Shown: positions 10,233 to 17,780 of the stretch, piece by piece
Position numbering within the stretch: position 1 is the stretch's first letter
How the letters are laid out: each line of letters opens with the position of its first letter
From: Mucilaginibacter flavidus
GTDB taxonomy: Bacteria; Bacteroidota; Bacteroidia; Sphingobacteriales; Sphingobacteriaceae
Assembly: GCF_024055575.1 (NCBI RefSeq)
Contig: NZ_JAMXOE010000034.1
Span: 1-58,400, forward strand
DNA length: 58,400 bases
Direction of reading: 5' to 3'
Notes under the pieces: generated by a model
What the model was told of the DNA's origin: nothing
Databases searched by the model: none
The model's input: only the letters and a program-made list of their open reading frames with translations
Made by a program: the position numbers and the translations under genes

Positions 10233-10240
10233 TAAATTTG
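10233..10240 (+). promoter_or_regulatory. Putative -7 element for the DUF1016 gene
   Basis: TAAATTTG fits TANNTTTG exactly and lies 45 bases before the ATG. A TTG at 10205 is a possible -33 element, though the 25-base spacing is long. Confidence 0.45.
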
Positions 10241-10285
10241 AAATAGATCTGCCCGGCCATATTAAATAACCCAGGCATCAGCATT

Positions 10286-11287
10286 ATGGAAATACAACCA
10301 GCCCAATATAGTCAGCTCGTCGGTCAAATTGGTAGTTTACTCGCCATCGGTCGCGAAAAAGCAGCCCTGCAGGTGAACACTATTTTAGTACAAACTTATT
10401 GGGAAATTGGAAAATATATTGTCGAATTTGAACAAAAAGGGAACGAGAAAGCTGAATATGGGAGCAAACTATTTGAAAACCTTTCAAAAGACTTAACGCT
10501 GGCTTACGGCAAAGGGTTTAGCCGCTCAAATCTGTCATATATGAGGAAAATGTACCTCTCGTTTCAAAAACGTGAGACACTGTCTCACAAATTAACATGG
10601 AGCCATTATTTTGAAATACTAAAAGCCGATTCCGACCTTGAAATTGGATTTTATTCTAAACAGGCTGAAAAAGAACGATGGAGCGTACGTGAGTTAAAAC
10701 GGCAGATGAAAAGCCTGCTTTTCCACAGGCTGGCCTTGAGCAGCGACAAGAAGGGTGTATTGAAACTGGCGAACGAAGGGCATGAGGTGCAGCAGCCCGA
10801 AGATTTGATTAAGGACCCCTTTGTATTGGAGTTTTTAAACATCCCGGAACAATACCAGTACCTGGAAAGCGAACTGGAAGAGAAAATTATCGGTAACCTC
10901 CAGCAATTTTTGTTGGAACTGGGTAAAGGCTTTGCCTTTATTGGTCGGCAATACCGCATAAGTATTGGTGGAAAGCATTTCCGGCTCGACCTTCTTTTTT
11001 ATCACCGCATACTTAAATGCTTCGTTTTAATCGACCTTAAACGCGGCGAAATAGACCACCAGGACGTGGGCCAGATGAACCTATACCTTAACTACTTTAA
11101 AAAAGAGGAAGCGTCCGAAGGTGATAACGAACCAGTAGGCATAATTTTGGGTGCCTACAAAAATCAGATACTGGTTGAATATGCTACCGATAGCATTACT
11201 AACAAAATATTGCTTGCAAAATACCAGCTATATCTGCCTGATAAAACCCAGCTGGAAAAAGCGTTAAATAAACTGCTGGATGATTAG
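10286..11287 (+). CDS. DUF1016 / YhcG-family PD-(D/E)XK nuclease domain protein
   Basis: A 333-residue protein. The N-terminal half is the helical DUF1016 N-domain (YWEIGKYIVEFEQKG, GFSRSNLSYMRKMYLSF, LTWSHYFEIL). The C-terminal half is the nuclease-like domain: FRLDLLFYHRILKCFVLIDLKRG contains the D...(x)DLKxG arrangement of PD-(D/E)XK enzymes near residues 235-255, followed by QMNLYLNYF. Such proteins are frequent next to restriction-modification and other defence genes, but their biochemical role is not settled. It is transcribed away from frr, has no methylase or restriction partner nearby, and marks the left end of the accessory region. No frameshift or truncation is seen. Confidence 0.9.
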   Translation: MEIQPAQYSQLVGQIGSLLAIGREKAALQVNTILVQTYWEIGKYIVEFEQKGNEKAEYGSKLFENLSKDLTLAYGKGFSRSNLSYMRKMYLSFQKRETLSHKLTWSHYFEILKADSDLEIGFYSKQAEKERWSVRELKRQMKSLLFHRLALSSDKKGVLKLANEGHEVQQPEDLIKDPFVLEFLNIPEQYQYLESELEEKIIGNLQQFLLELGKGFAFIGRQYRISIGGKHFRLDLLFYHRILKCFVLIDLKRGEIDHQDVGQMNLYLNYFKKEEASEGDNEPVGIILGAYKNQILVEYATDSITNKILLAKYQLYLPDKTQLEKALNKLLDD

Positions 11288-11362
11288 ATTGGCATTGCCG
11301 GGGATATTTACCGCCGCCCACTGCAAACTTTTTAAAAGTAATGTTTGTAGTACTTTTACAAT

Positions 11363-11533
11363 ATGGCTCAGCAAACAATTTTTTATTTAGTAAATGACCA
11401 ACCCACAACCTGCCCCATTTGCGGCGCGCGGGCGGATGTTATTTCCAGCTTCTTTCACACGCTTTTACAAATGAATATTAATGAGTGTTTAGATAACGGA
11501 TGTAAACATGTATTTTGTGAGGTAGAAAATTGA
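11363..11533 (+). CDS. 56-residue zinc-ribbon-like protein
   Basis: A small frame starting ATG 11363 and stopping TGA 11531-11533. The product (MAQQTIFYLVNDQ...) has two cysteine pairs, TCPICGA near residues 17-20 and CLDNGCKHVFC near residues 42-52, in the arrangement of a zinc ribbon. Its stop is two bases before the NUDIX ATG at 11536, so the two are almost certainly cotranscribed. I do not recognise the family. A role as a nucleic-acid or protein-binding accessory to the NUDIX/helicase genes is inference from position and cysteine pattern. The coding call rests on gene-pair spacing, the patterned cysteines and the absence of other genes here. Confidence 0.65.
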   Translation: MAQQTIFYLVNDQPTTCPICGARADVISSFFHTLLQMNINECLDNGCKHVFCEVEN

Positions 11534-11535
11534 GT

Positions 11536-11946
11536 ATGGGTGAACTAAAAGTGATTGATGTTACATGTGCGTTAATTGTCGACAGTCAAAATCGTGTGCT
11601 TGCAGCCCAACGAAGTTCCACAATGAGCTTGCCTTTAAAATGGGAACTGCCGGGAGGCAAAATTGAGCTTAACGAAACCCCTGAAGAATGCTTAGTACGA
11701 GAGATTAAGGAAGAACTTGATATAGAAATAAAGATTTTAAAAAAGCTTCAATCAAACACGCATACCTACCCTAATATAATTGTAAATCTTATCCCTTTTA
11801 TAAGCAAACATGTTAGCGGGGTAATTAGCCTAAAGGAACACGCCAGTTATCAATGGCTAGATGGAAATGAATTGTTAGATTTGGATTGGGCCGAGGCGGA
11901 CGTACCAATTCTGCATAATTACCTAAACACCCTAAATGCAATTTGA
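11536..11946 (+). CDS. NUDIX hydrolase, (d)NTP/CTP pyrophosphohydrolase type
   Basis: A 136-residue MutT-like protein. The NUDIX box is complete: GGKIELNETPEECLVREIKEELDI, quoted in part as GKIELNETPEE and REIKEELDI, near residues 37-60. The start ALIVDSQNRVLAAQRS is the usual first strand and loop of CTP pyrophosphohydrolase-like members, which cleave nucleoside triphosphates to the monophosphate and pyrophosphate. I choose ATG 11536; a TTG at 11530 would overlap the small upstream gene. Its end overlaps the helicase start by 11 bases, so the small zinc-ribbon gene, this gene and the helicase form one operon. Repeated linkage to DUF3427 helicases suggests a shared function, probably in defence or nucleic-acid quality control (inference). 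Confidence 0.9.
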   Translation: MGELKVIDVTCALIVDSQNRVLAAQRSSTMSLPLKWELPGGKIELNETPEECLVREIKEELDIEIKILKKLQSNTHTYPNIIVNLIPFISKHVSGVISLKEHASYQWLDGNELLDLDWAEADVPILHNYLNTLNAI

Positions 11947-14900
11947 ACTAGGAATTTACGAGCAACTTATCACCAAATTAATAGCTAATCGGCTAAGCTT
12001 ACTTAGCGCCGATAAGTTTTTCGTCCAAAGCACTATAGTAGACAAAGAAGAGGCATCCAGATATTTGAGTTTGTACCTGTCTGAGACTATTAGATTTGCA
12101 TTAAATGAAATAAAAGACGAAAATAAAACACTCCAGCAAATTGAGCTTTCTAACAAAATAATTCAGGTATTAATTGATGAACTACCTAAATTGGGCTTAT
12201 CAGATAACTTAATTGATAATGAAGGCAAAATTTTAGAAGCTGTTTTTTCAAAGTTGGATTCTCCCTATCCTGATTTCAATGACAGGCTAAAGCAAATTAC
12301 TCCTTATACGCGTTTAAGTCAAAGCGAGCTTTTTACGGGAAGCAATTCTGGTATCACCTTAGAAAGCGAAATAAAAAAAGAGATACTATCATCTGATGAA
12401 ATTTGCTGGCTAGTTTCTTTCATTAAATTTTCTGGTATTAGGATATTCAAAGAAGAGTTAGAAGAATTCACAAACAGCGGTCGAAAGTTAAAGATAATCA
12501 CAACGACGTACATGGGCGCTACAGATGTTAAAGCCGTCGAATTCTTATCTAACTTAAAAAACACCGAAATAAAAGTATCATACAATTCGGAGCATGAACG
12601 ATTACATGCCAAGGCTTATTTATTTTTAAGGAAGACAGGATTTAACACAGGGTACATCGGATCTTCAAATATTTCCAGGTCTGCTTTAACTAACGGCTTG
12701 GAATGGAATTTGAAAGTCACCTCAAAAGAAATTAGTCATATAATAGATAAATTCAAAAAGACATTCGATACCTATTGGGTGGATAAGGATTTTGAATTTT
12801 ATGAATCCGGTAGAGATAAACAGAAATTAAAAAAAGCGCTAAAACTAAGCTCAAGCTATCACGAAGGTATTACAACCTTTTTCGACCTGAAACCTTTCCC
12901 TTATCAGGAAGAGATATTAGAGCAATTGAAATCGGAACGAATTGTACATAACCGGTTCAAAAACTTAGTTGTAGCAGCTACGGGAACAGGAAAAACTGTT
13001 ATATCTTCTTTCGATTACAAATATTTTAAAGATACTCATCCAAGAGCACGATTATTGTTTGTGGCCCATCGAAAAGAGATATTGGAACAGGCACAGATTA
13101 CTTTTAGGCATGTTTTAAGAAATGCGAATTTTGGTGAGCTTTGGGTTGATGGCGAAGAACCGAGTAATTACGAATATGTATTTGCATCCGTACAAACGTT
13201 AAATAATCGAATAAATCAATTACAACTTTCTGAAGATTTTTTTGATTTCATAATAATTGATGAGGTGCACCATATTGCGGCTTCAAGCTACCGGCCAATA
13301 CTCGAAAAATTCGCTCCACAAATACTACTGGGGTTAACAGCCACTCCAGAACGCGGCGATGGCGAAGATATTCTTAAAGATTTCTGCAATGTAATTGCCG
13401 CCGAAATTAGATTACCAGAAGCGCTAAACAGAAAATTGCTTTCTCCATTTCAATACTTCGCATTGTCTGACAATGTTGACTTGTCGAAACTCTCTTGGAA
13501 GAATGGTAAGTACGAAATTAATGAGCTAACGAAACTTTATACTGAAGATGACCGTCGGATAAGCGACATCCTAACAAATTGCGAAAAATATCTAACCGAT
13601 GTAAACGACGTTATCGCCCTTGGCTTTTGTGTTAGTCAGGAACACGCTCGATATATGGCCGAAAAGTTTACTTTAGCTGGTTTGAAAGCCGATTATTTGA
13701 CGAGCAATAGTCTTGGTGACAGAGCCGATTTAAAAGAAAAGCTGCGGAGTAAGGAAATCAACTATTTGTTTGTAAGGGACATTTTTAATGAGGGCGTCGA
13801 CATTCCCGAAATTGACACCGTGCTCTTCCTTAGACCTACAGAAAGCCTTACCATTTTTCTTCAACAACTTGGCAGAGGTTTAAGGCTTGCTGCAAATAAA
13901 GATTGCCTAACCGTTTTGGACTTTGTCGGGAATGCGCGACCCGAATATGACTTTGAGCATAAGTTTAGGGCGCTTGTAGGAAAAACGCACACCTCGATTT
14001 TAAAAGAAATTGAGGACGATTTCCCTCATTTACCATTGGGCTGTTCAATCATTTTAGAAAAGAAAGCAAAGGAAATTATCCTAAAAAATATCGCTGCGGC
14101 TATTGGATTTAATAGGCGACAGCTGATCGTAAAAATCCAGAACTTTAAACACCAATCAGCATCTCGACTAACCCTGAAGAACTTTTTAGAATTTCAGAAC
14201 GTCGACATACAATTGATTTACAAAAAGGGCAGTTGGAAAAGATTGTGCGTTGAAGCGGGAGTAATTAATGACTTTAATAATCCCAATGAGGATGAGATAA
14301 CAAAAGGTATCAAACGCTTATTGCAATGTAATTCGATAAGTTATCTAAGATTTATTAAATATCTAATAAAAAGCAACTTCGACATTACAGCCCACTCGAA
14401 AGAAGAAAAATTGATGTGTTTAATGTTCCACTATGATATTTGGCATAAGGACGGATTAAAAGCAGGTTTTACGTCCATTGAAGAAAGTCTTTTACAAATT
14501 GGCAAGAATACAACAATGGTTGAAGAACTTGATGAGGTGGTAACTTACTTAATTGATAAAATTAATTTTGTTGAGAAGCCTGTCGATTTCGATTATCCGT
14601 TCCCGCTGAAAGTGCATAGCCGTTACAATCGCGACCAAATATTAGTAGCCTTACAGTTACATGAATTTACAAAGGCATCCTCAAACCGCGAAGGAGTTGC
14701 TTTGAATAAAGACTTGAATACTGAAGCTTTATTTGTAACGCTAAAAAAGTCTGAAAAAGAATATTCGCCAACAACTTTGTATGATGACTATGCGATAAAT
14801 GAATATTTATTTCATTGGCAATCGCAAAATGCTACATCTCCCGAATCTCCAAAAGGCCTGTCTTATATAAATCAAGAGGACCAAGAGAAAAAGATACTGC

Positions 14901-15076
14901 TATTTGTACGGGAGCAAAACGACGATGAGTATGGCTTTACAATGTCATACGTGTTTTTAGGAGAAGCAAAATTTATTAACTCGACCGGCACAAAACCAAT
15001 GAATGTTGAATGGAAACTAAACGAACCAATGCCGCCTTATATTTGGAAGGAAAGTGGCAAGTTGGCGATTGGATAA
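11936..15076 (+). CDS. PLD-domain SF2 helicase with DUF3427 C-terminus
   Basis: A 1046-residue protein with three parts. Residues ~130-290 are a phospholipase-D-like domain with HAKAYLF (H224, K226) followed by GSSNISRSA; the Asp of a full HKD motif is not evident. Residues ~320-680 are an SF2 helicase core: Walker A AATGTGKT (347-354), DEVHH (~442), LTATPER (~466) and the motif VI arginine finger QQLGRGLRL. The C-terminal ~350 residues fit DUF3427, ending in FGTxxVFLGEA-like strands seen as SYVFLGEAKF and MNVEWKLNEPMPPYIW. The gene is visibly more AT-rich than its neighbours, consistent with horizontal transfer. It overlaps the NUDIX gene. ATP-dependent remodelling or cleavage of foreign or damaged nucleic acid is the likely role, by inference. 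Confidence 0.9.
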   Translation: MQFELGIYEQLITKLIANRLSLLSADKFFVQSTIVDKEEASRYLSLYLSETIRFALNEIKDENKTLQQIELSNKIIQVLIDELPKLGLSDNLIDNEGKILEAVFSKLDSPYPDFNDRLKQITPYTRLSQSELFTGSNSGITLESEIKKEILSSDEICWLVSFIKFSGIRIFKEELEEFTNSGRKLKIITTTYMGATDVKAVEFLSNLKNTEIKVSYNSEHERLHAKAYLFLRKTGFNTGYIGSSNISRSALTNGLEWNLKVTSKEISHIIDKFKKTFDTYWVDKDFEFYESGRDKQKLKKALKLSSSYHEGITTFFDLKPFPYQEEILEQLKSERIVHNRFKNLVVAATGTGKTVISSFDYKYFKDTHPRARLLFVAHRKEILEQAQITFRHVLRNANFGELWVDGEEPSNYEYVFASVQTLNNRINQLQLSEDFFDFIIIDEVHHIAASSYRPILEKFAPQILLGLTATPERGDGEDILKDFCNVIAAEIRLPEALNRKLLSPFQYFALSDNVDLSKLSWKNGKYEINELTKLYTEDDRRISDILTNCEKYLTDVNDVIALGFCVSQEHARYMAEKFTLAGLKADYLTSNSLGDRADLKEKLRSKEINYLFVRDIFNEGVDIPEIDTVLFLRPTESLTIFLQQLGRGLRLAANKDCLTVLDFVGNARPEYDFEHKFRALVGKTHTSILKEIEDDFPHLPLGCSIILEKKAKEIILKNIAAAIGFNRRQLIVKIQNFKHQSASRLTLKNFLEFQNVDIQLIYKKGSWKRLCVEAGVINDFNNPNEDEITKGIKRLLQCNSISYLRFIKYLIKSNFDITAHSKEEKLMCLMFHYDIWHKDGLKAGFTSIEESLLQIGKNTTMVEELDEVVTYLIDKINFVEKPVDFDYPFPLKVHSRYNRDQILVALQLHEFTKASSNREGVALNKDLNTEALFVTLKKSEKEYSPTTLYDDYAINEYLFHWQSQNATSPESPKGLSYINQEDQEKKILLFVREQNDDEYGFTMSYVFLGEAKFINSTGTKPMNVEWKLNEPMPPYIWKESGKLAIG

Positions 15077-15127
15077 GTTCACTTATATCCGATTGACAAA
15101 AATCCCCGATCTGCCTAACTTGGCTAT

Positions 15128-15463
15128 ATGCCAAATATCAAATTTAACTATTTATACCGGGACGCCGGCAATCATAAGAATTACAATTCTTTAGTTTTTG
15201 CAAATCCTAATAATGTCGACATTCAACATTTAGAAACACTTATCAAATCAAAACTTATTGAGGGTAATTGGTTCTTTGCAAATGAATGGAAACTCCCCGA
15301 CTTACACTTTAAATGTTGGGATCCTGAGATTGACCATGCCTGGCATGAGTTTGAAAGTGTTGAATATACTGATGAGTTACAGAATGTACCTTTGAGCCTA
15401 ACTGAGTTAATAACCGATATCGAAAAAACGCATTGGTATAATCAGAAAAAATTATTAAAATAA
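15128..15463 (+). CDS. Small acidic hypothetical protein linked to the helicase operon
   Basis: A 111-residue cytoplasmic protein (MPNIKFNYLYRDAGNHKNYN), rich in Asp, Glu and Trp, with FANEWKLPDLHFKCWDPEIDH in its centre (quoted as NEWKLPDLHFKCW). It starts 51 bases after the helicase stop in the same direction. I recall similar short proteins of unknown function scattered next to defence and toxin-antitoxin genes in Bacteroidota, but cannot name a domain. Its AT-rich composition matches the helicase. It could be the last gene of that operon or an independent small gene. Confidence 0.7.
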   Translation: MPNIKFNYLYRDAGNHKNYNSLVFANPNNVDIQHLETLIKSKLIEGNWFFANEWKLPDLHFKCWDPEIDHAWHEFESVEYTDELQNVPLSLTELITDIEKTHWYNQKKLLK

Positions 15464-15552
15464 GTTGGCTGCTGAAATCCCAATTGTTATCTACAATCCT
15501 TTTCCCTAACTTTCCCCCATCAAATAAAAATCTGAAATTAATTTAATACCCC

Positions 15553-15795
15553 ATGAACGATCAAACACAAAACGACAAAATTAAAGCCGACTTAGCCGGT
15601 CGCGCTGTCGACCTCGACACCACCCTGCTGAGCAGCGCCGCATCAACTTATGCCTACAACAAAATAAACAACCTGCTGCTGATGCAAATCCTCGCCAAGC
15701 TGGAAGGCCGCGACCTGGAAGAGATCCGCAATAATGTAGACAAGTACATCGCCCAGTTTTCGGCAGAGTTTATTAATATGAATTCGGGGTTTTAA
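15553..15795 (+). CDS. 80-residue hypothetical helical protein
   Basis: MNDQTQNDKIKADLAGRAVD begins an 80-residue, largely helical, soluble protein with no recognised domain. Composition is higher in GC than the helicase operon, so it looks like host DNA. Residues 27-80 plus the stop are duplicated, with Tyr to Cys and Arg to Leu changes, at 16614-16778. A dispersed ~150-bp repeat follows 22 bases after the stop and is part of the duplicated segment. Function unknown. Confidence 0.7.
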   Translation: MNDQTQNDKIKADLAGRAVDLDTTLLSSAASTYAYNKINNLLLMQILAKLEGRDLEEIRNNVDKYIAQFSAEFINMNSGF

Positions 15796-15980
15796 GAACC
15801 CAAACCACGCCTCATAACGTCATTGCGAGGAACGATCCGCCAGCTGGCGGACTGCACGTGCAAATCAATGGAACAATAGCTCTATGGTGACCTATCAGCG
15901 GCATTTAGGTCGCCGCAAACATTAAGGTTCGTGATTGTCCTGCGTAGAGATTGCTTCGTTCCTCGCAAAGACGGATGGAG
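15631..15980 (+). repeat. Left copy of a ~350-bp direct repeat flanking a toxin-antitoxin module
   Basis: Starts at codon 27 of the 80-residue gene and runs through the adjacent dispersed element. The right copy is 16614-16980. The copies are nearly identical except for scattered substitutions and a ~25-base palindromic insertion (TCCCGAA...TTCGGGA) in the right copy. Confidence 0.9.
15818..15973 (-). repeat. Dispersed ~150-bp TIR element, copy 1
   Basis: Begins CGTCATTGCGAGGAACGA and ends with the inverted match TCGTTCCTCGCAAAGACG. Its left arm carries the palindromic variant TCCGCCAGCTGGCGGA. The core (for example TAGGTC and GATTGTCCT) is in reverse orientation relative to the copies at 18.4, 23.7 and 37.0 kb. 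Confidence 0.85.
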
Positions 15981-16062
15981 AATATTGGATCTTATTATTC
16001 TGAATTCGGAGGGTTCAAAGTCTTACGTTTCTTGTTTACTATTAATACTGAAATGAATTTTG

Positions 16063-16070
16063 TAAATTTG
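16063..16070 (+). promoter_or_regulatory. Putative -7 element of the first toxin-antitoxin operon
   Basis: TAAATTTG matches TANNTTTG and lies 33 bases before the antitoxin ATG. Confidence 0.5.
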
Positions 16071-16103
16071 TTATCAACGGCTATTTAAAAATATTTGATT
16101 GCT

Positions 16104-16313
16104 ATGGTACAAATGCAGGAAATAATGGAGATGAGTGTGGCGGAACGAATTTTGATGATCGAAAAAATTTGGGATAGCATTGATCATGATAATATCGAAA
16201 CTCCTGCGAGCCATCAGCAGGAGTTGGACAAGCGTTTAGCGCGCTTTGAAAGAGGAGAAACCGCCTTTTTTAGTTGGGCTGATATAAAAAAGGAACTAAG
16301 CGCTTCTAAATAA
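16104..16313 (+). CDS. Antitoxin, addiction-module component family
   Basis: A 69-residue protein started at ATG 16104 (MVQMQEIMEMSVAERILMIE); a TTG three codons earlier is less likely. The sequence (SVAERILMIEKIWDSI, then a C-terminal LARFERGETAFFSWADIKKE) matches the putative addiction-module component family that partners RelE/ParE toxins. The C-terminal segment usually binds and neutralises the toxin. It is two bases upstream of the toxin gene and has a good -7 element, so the pair is a typical autoregulated operon. It is flanked on both sides by a ~350-bp direct repeat. Confidence 0.88.
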   Translation: MVQMQEIMEMSVAERILMIEKIWDSIDHDNIETPASHQQELDKRLARFERGETAFFSWADIKKELSASK

Positions 16314-16315
16314 TA

Positions 16316-16615
16316 ATGTACGACTTGTTAATATCAGACGAATCGCGTCTTGACATTCTGGACGCGTTTTCGTGGTATGAAAGTCGGCGCGAGGGTCTCG
16401 GCAGAGATTTTGAATTGTGCTTAGAGGCGGGATTTAATCAAATTCAGCGTAATCCTTTATTATATCAAAAGCGCTACAAAAATTTGCGTATTCACTTTAT
16501 CGACCGGTTTCCTTACGGCATTCATTTTTTGATCGACGAAAAAAATGTTAAAGTATTTGGCGTTTTTCACACCAGCAGAAATCCTCAAAACTGGACAGCG
16601 CGGCTGAAACGCTAG
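16316..16615 (+). CDS. RelE/ParE-family toxin
   Basis: A 99-residue toxin-fold protein (MYDLLISDESRLDILDAFSW). The DAFSWYESRREGLGRDFE helix pair and the end VFGVFHTSRNPQNW are family hallmarks; members either cleave mRNA on the ribosome or inhibit gyrase, and sequence alone does not decide. The stop codon TAG (16613-16615) overlaps the first base of the right copy of a long direct repeat, so a recombination junction lies exactly at the gene end. Confidence 0.9.
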   Translation: MYDLLISDESRLDILDAFSWYESRREGLGRDFELCLEAGFNQIQRNPLLYQKRYKNLRIHFIDRFPYGIHFLIDEKNVKVFGVFHTSRNPQNWTARLKR

Positions 16616-16778
16616 CAGCGCCGCATCAACTTATGCCTGCAACAAAATAAATAACCTGCTGCTGATGCAAATCCTCGCCAAGCTGGAAGGCCGCGACCTG
16701 GAAGAGATCCTCAATAATGTAGACAAGTACATCGCCCAGTTTTCGGCAGAGTTTATTAATATGAATTCGGGGTTTTAA
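16614..16778 (+). pseudogene. Truncated duplicate of the 80-residue gene
   Basis: In-frame codons 27-80 and stop of the gene at 15553-15795 recur here without the first 26 codons or a start. Two replacements are visible (TAC to TGC; CGC to CTC). It is directly fused to the end of the toxin gene, so it is probably untranslated. Confidence 0.88.
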
Positions 16779-16792
16779 AAACCCGACCCTTC

Positions 16793-16972
16793 CGTCATTG
16801 CGAGGAACGATCCGCCAGCTGGCGGACTACACGTGCAAATCAATGGAACAATAGCTCTATGGTGACCCGTCAGCGGCATTTAGGTCGCCGTAAACATTAA
16901 GGTTAGTGATCGTCCTGCGTAGAGATTGCTTTCCCGAAACAAGTTCGGGACAGGCTGTTCCTCGCAAAGACG
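16793..16972 (-). repeat. Dispersed ~150-bp TIR element, copy 2
   Basis: Same element as copy 1, carried along in the direct duplication, starting CGTCATTGCGAGGAACGA and ending CTCGCAAAGACG, with an internal ~25-base insertion near the right arm. Confidence 0.85.
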
Positions 16973-17082
16973 GGTGGGAATGGCAAAGTTTATTAATATA
17001 ATAAAGAGCTTATTGGTGCTGAAGCCGTGGGTCTGTTTTGTTATAATATGCAAGCTACTGCATACATGTATTAGGGTGTGGG

Positions 17083-17370
17083 CTAAACAAACTTTTTAGG
17101 GTTGCGGCTGGTATGAAATACCGCATTAACAATTACAGTTCGTTTTTTTATTTTGAAAACAACCAAATATGGAAAATAATTAACCCCGGCGAATCTGAAG
17201 TTTTTTGAGAATTTTGCTTCATAATGCAAAGGATTAGCTTCAATCCGTCGCAACGTGCCAATTACCTCAAGCAAAAATCTTTCGCCCACTCCATCCTGCT
17301 GCTCGTTATACCAATCAGCCGACTTCTGCATATCCTCCCTGGCTTTGCGAAGAATCAGCAATTCGTACAT
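17083..17370 (-). CDS. RelE/ParE-family toxin, second module
   Basis: A 95-residue toxin (MYELLILRKAREDMQKSADW) with the family helix DWYNEQQDGVGERFLLEV and C-terminal VNAVFHTSRNPKKFV. The N-terminal AREDMQKSADWY pattern is as in ParE/RelE members. Its start codon overlaps the antitoxin stop by one base (17370), which fits translational coupling. It points opposite to the first module and is clearly diverged from it. Confidence 0.9.
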   Translation of the reverse strand: MYELLILRKAREDMQKSADWYNEQQDGVGERFLLEVIGTLRRIEANPLHYEAKFSKNFRFAGVNYFPYLVVFKIKKRTVIVNAVFHTSRNPKKFV

Positions 17371-17591
17371 TATTTTTCTTTTATATTAAAATGAGCTATT
17401 ATCTCGTTTAACGAATAGCTTTCGGCCTCACCCGCTTCGTACTGTCTGTCGCGTTCCAGTATTTCCTGTTGTTGCGCGTCAGATAACAGGACGGTTTCAT
17501 CCTCCCTGGCGTAGTCGTACTTCATGCTGTCAAGAAAGGCTAATAACGCCTGTTCTTCCTGCGGGTTATGTGGATTAACTACGATAGTCAT
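17370..17591 (-). CDS. Antitoxin of the second RelE/ParE module
   Basis: A 73-residue acidic protein (MTIVVNPHNPQEEQALLAFL). Its C-terminus (SYSLNEIIAHFNIKEK) resembles the toxin-binding tails of small antitoxins, while the N-terminus has no clear DNA-binding fold that I can name. The assignment rests mainly on the one-base overlap with the toxin gene downstream. The partner-toxin pairing is common in Bacteroidota. Confidence 0.82.
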   Translation of the reverse strand: MTIVVNPHNPQEEQALLAFLDSMKYDYAREDETVLLSDAQQQEILERDRQYEAGEAESYSLNEIIAHFNIKEK

Positions 17592-17739
17592 ATCACAAAT
17601 TTAGAGAATTTTAAATATTGTTCCGAATTAAAAATACCGGAAACCGGGAAAGTAATCGCGCACTATGCAATCCGCTCTTTAAAGTTCGCGGTTGCCGCGC
17701 TCGTTCCTCGCTCGCAATGACAAAAATTATAGCATTCGG

Positions 17740-17772
17740 CTATGGTCTATCGTCCATGGTCTATGGACTAAA
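17740..17772. repeat. 33-bp direct repeat, left copy
   Basis: Starts CTATGGTCTATCGTCCATGG and ends GGACTAAA. An identical copy is at 18566-18598. It lies 8 bases past the lipocalin stop codon. Confidence 0.85.
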
Positions 17773-17780
17773 AAGCTGAC

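Larger units (their letters stand above)
16614..16980 (+). repeat. Right copy of the ~350-bp direct repeat
   Basis: Offset from the left copy (15631) by 983 bases. It carries an extra palindrome (TCCCGAAACAAGTTCGGGA) near its right end. The interval between copies holds the toxin-antitoxin operon, so homologous recombination between copies would delete it. Confidence 0.9.

Noticed and set aside
17690..17725. Possible sixth copy of the 150-bp element
   Set aside because: Only a CGTTCCTCGCTCGCAATGAC-like arm is present, with no second arm or core.
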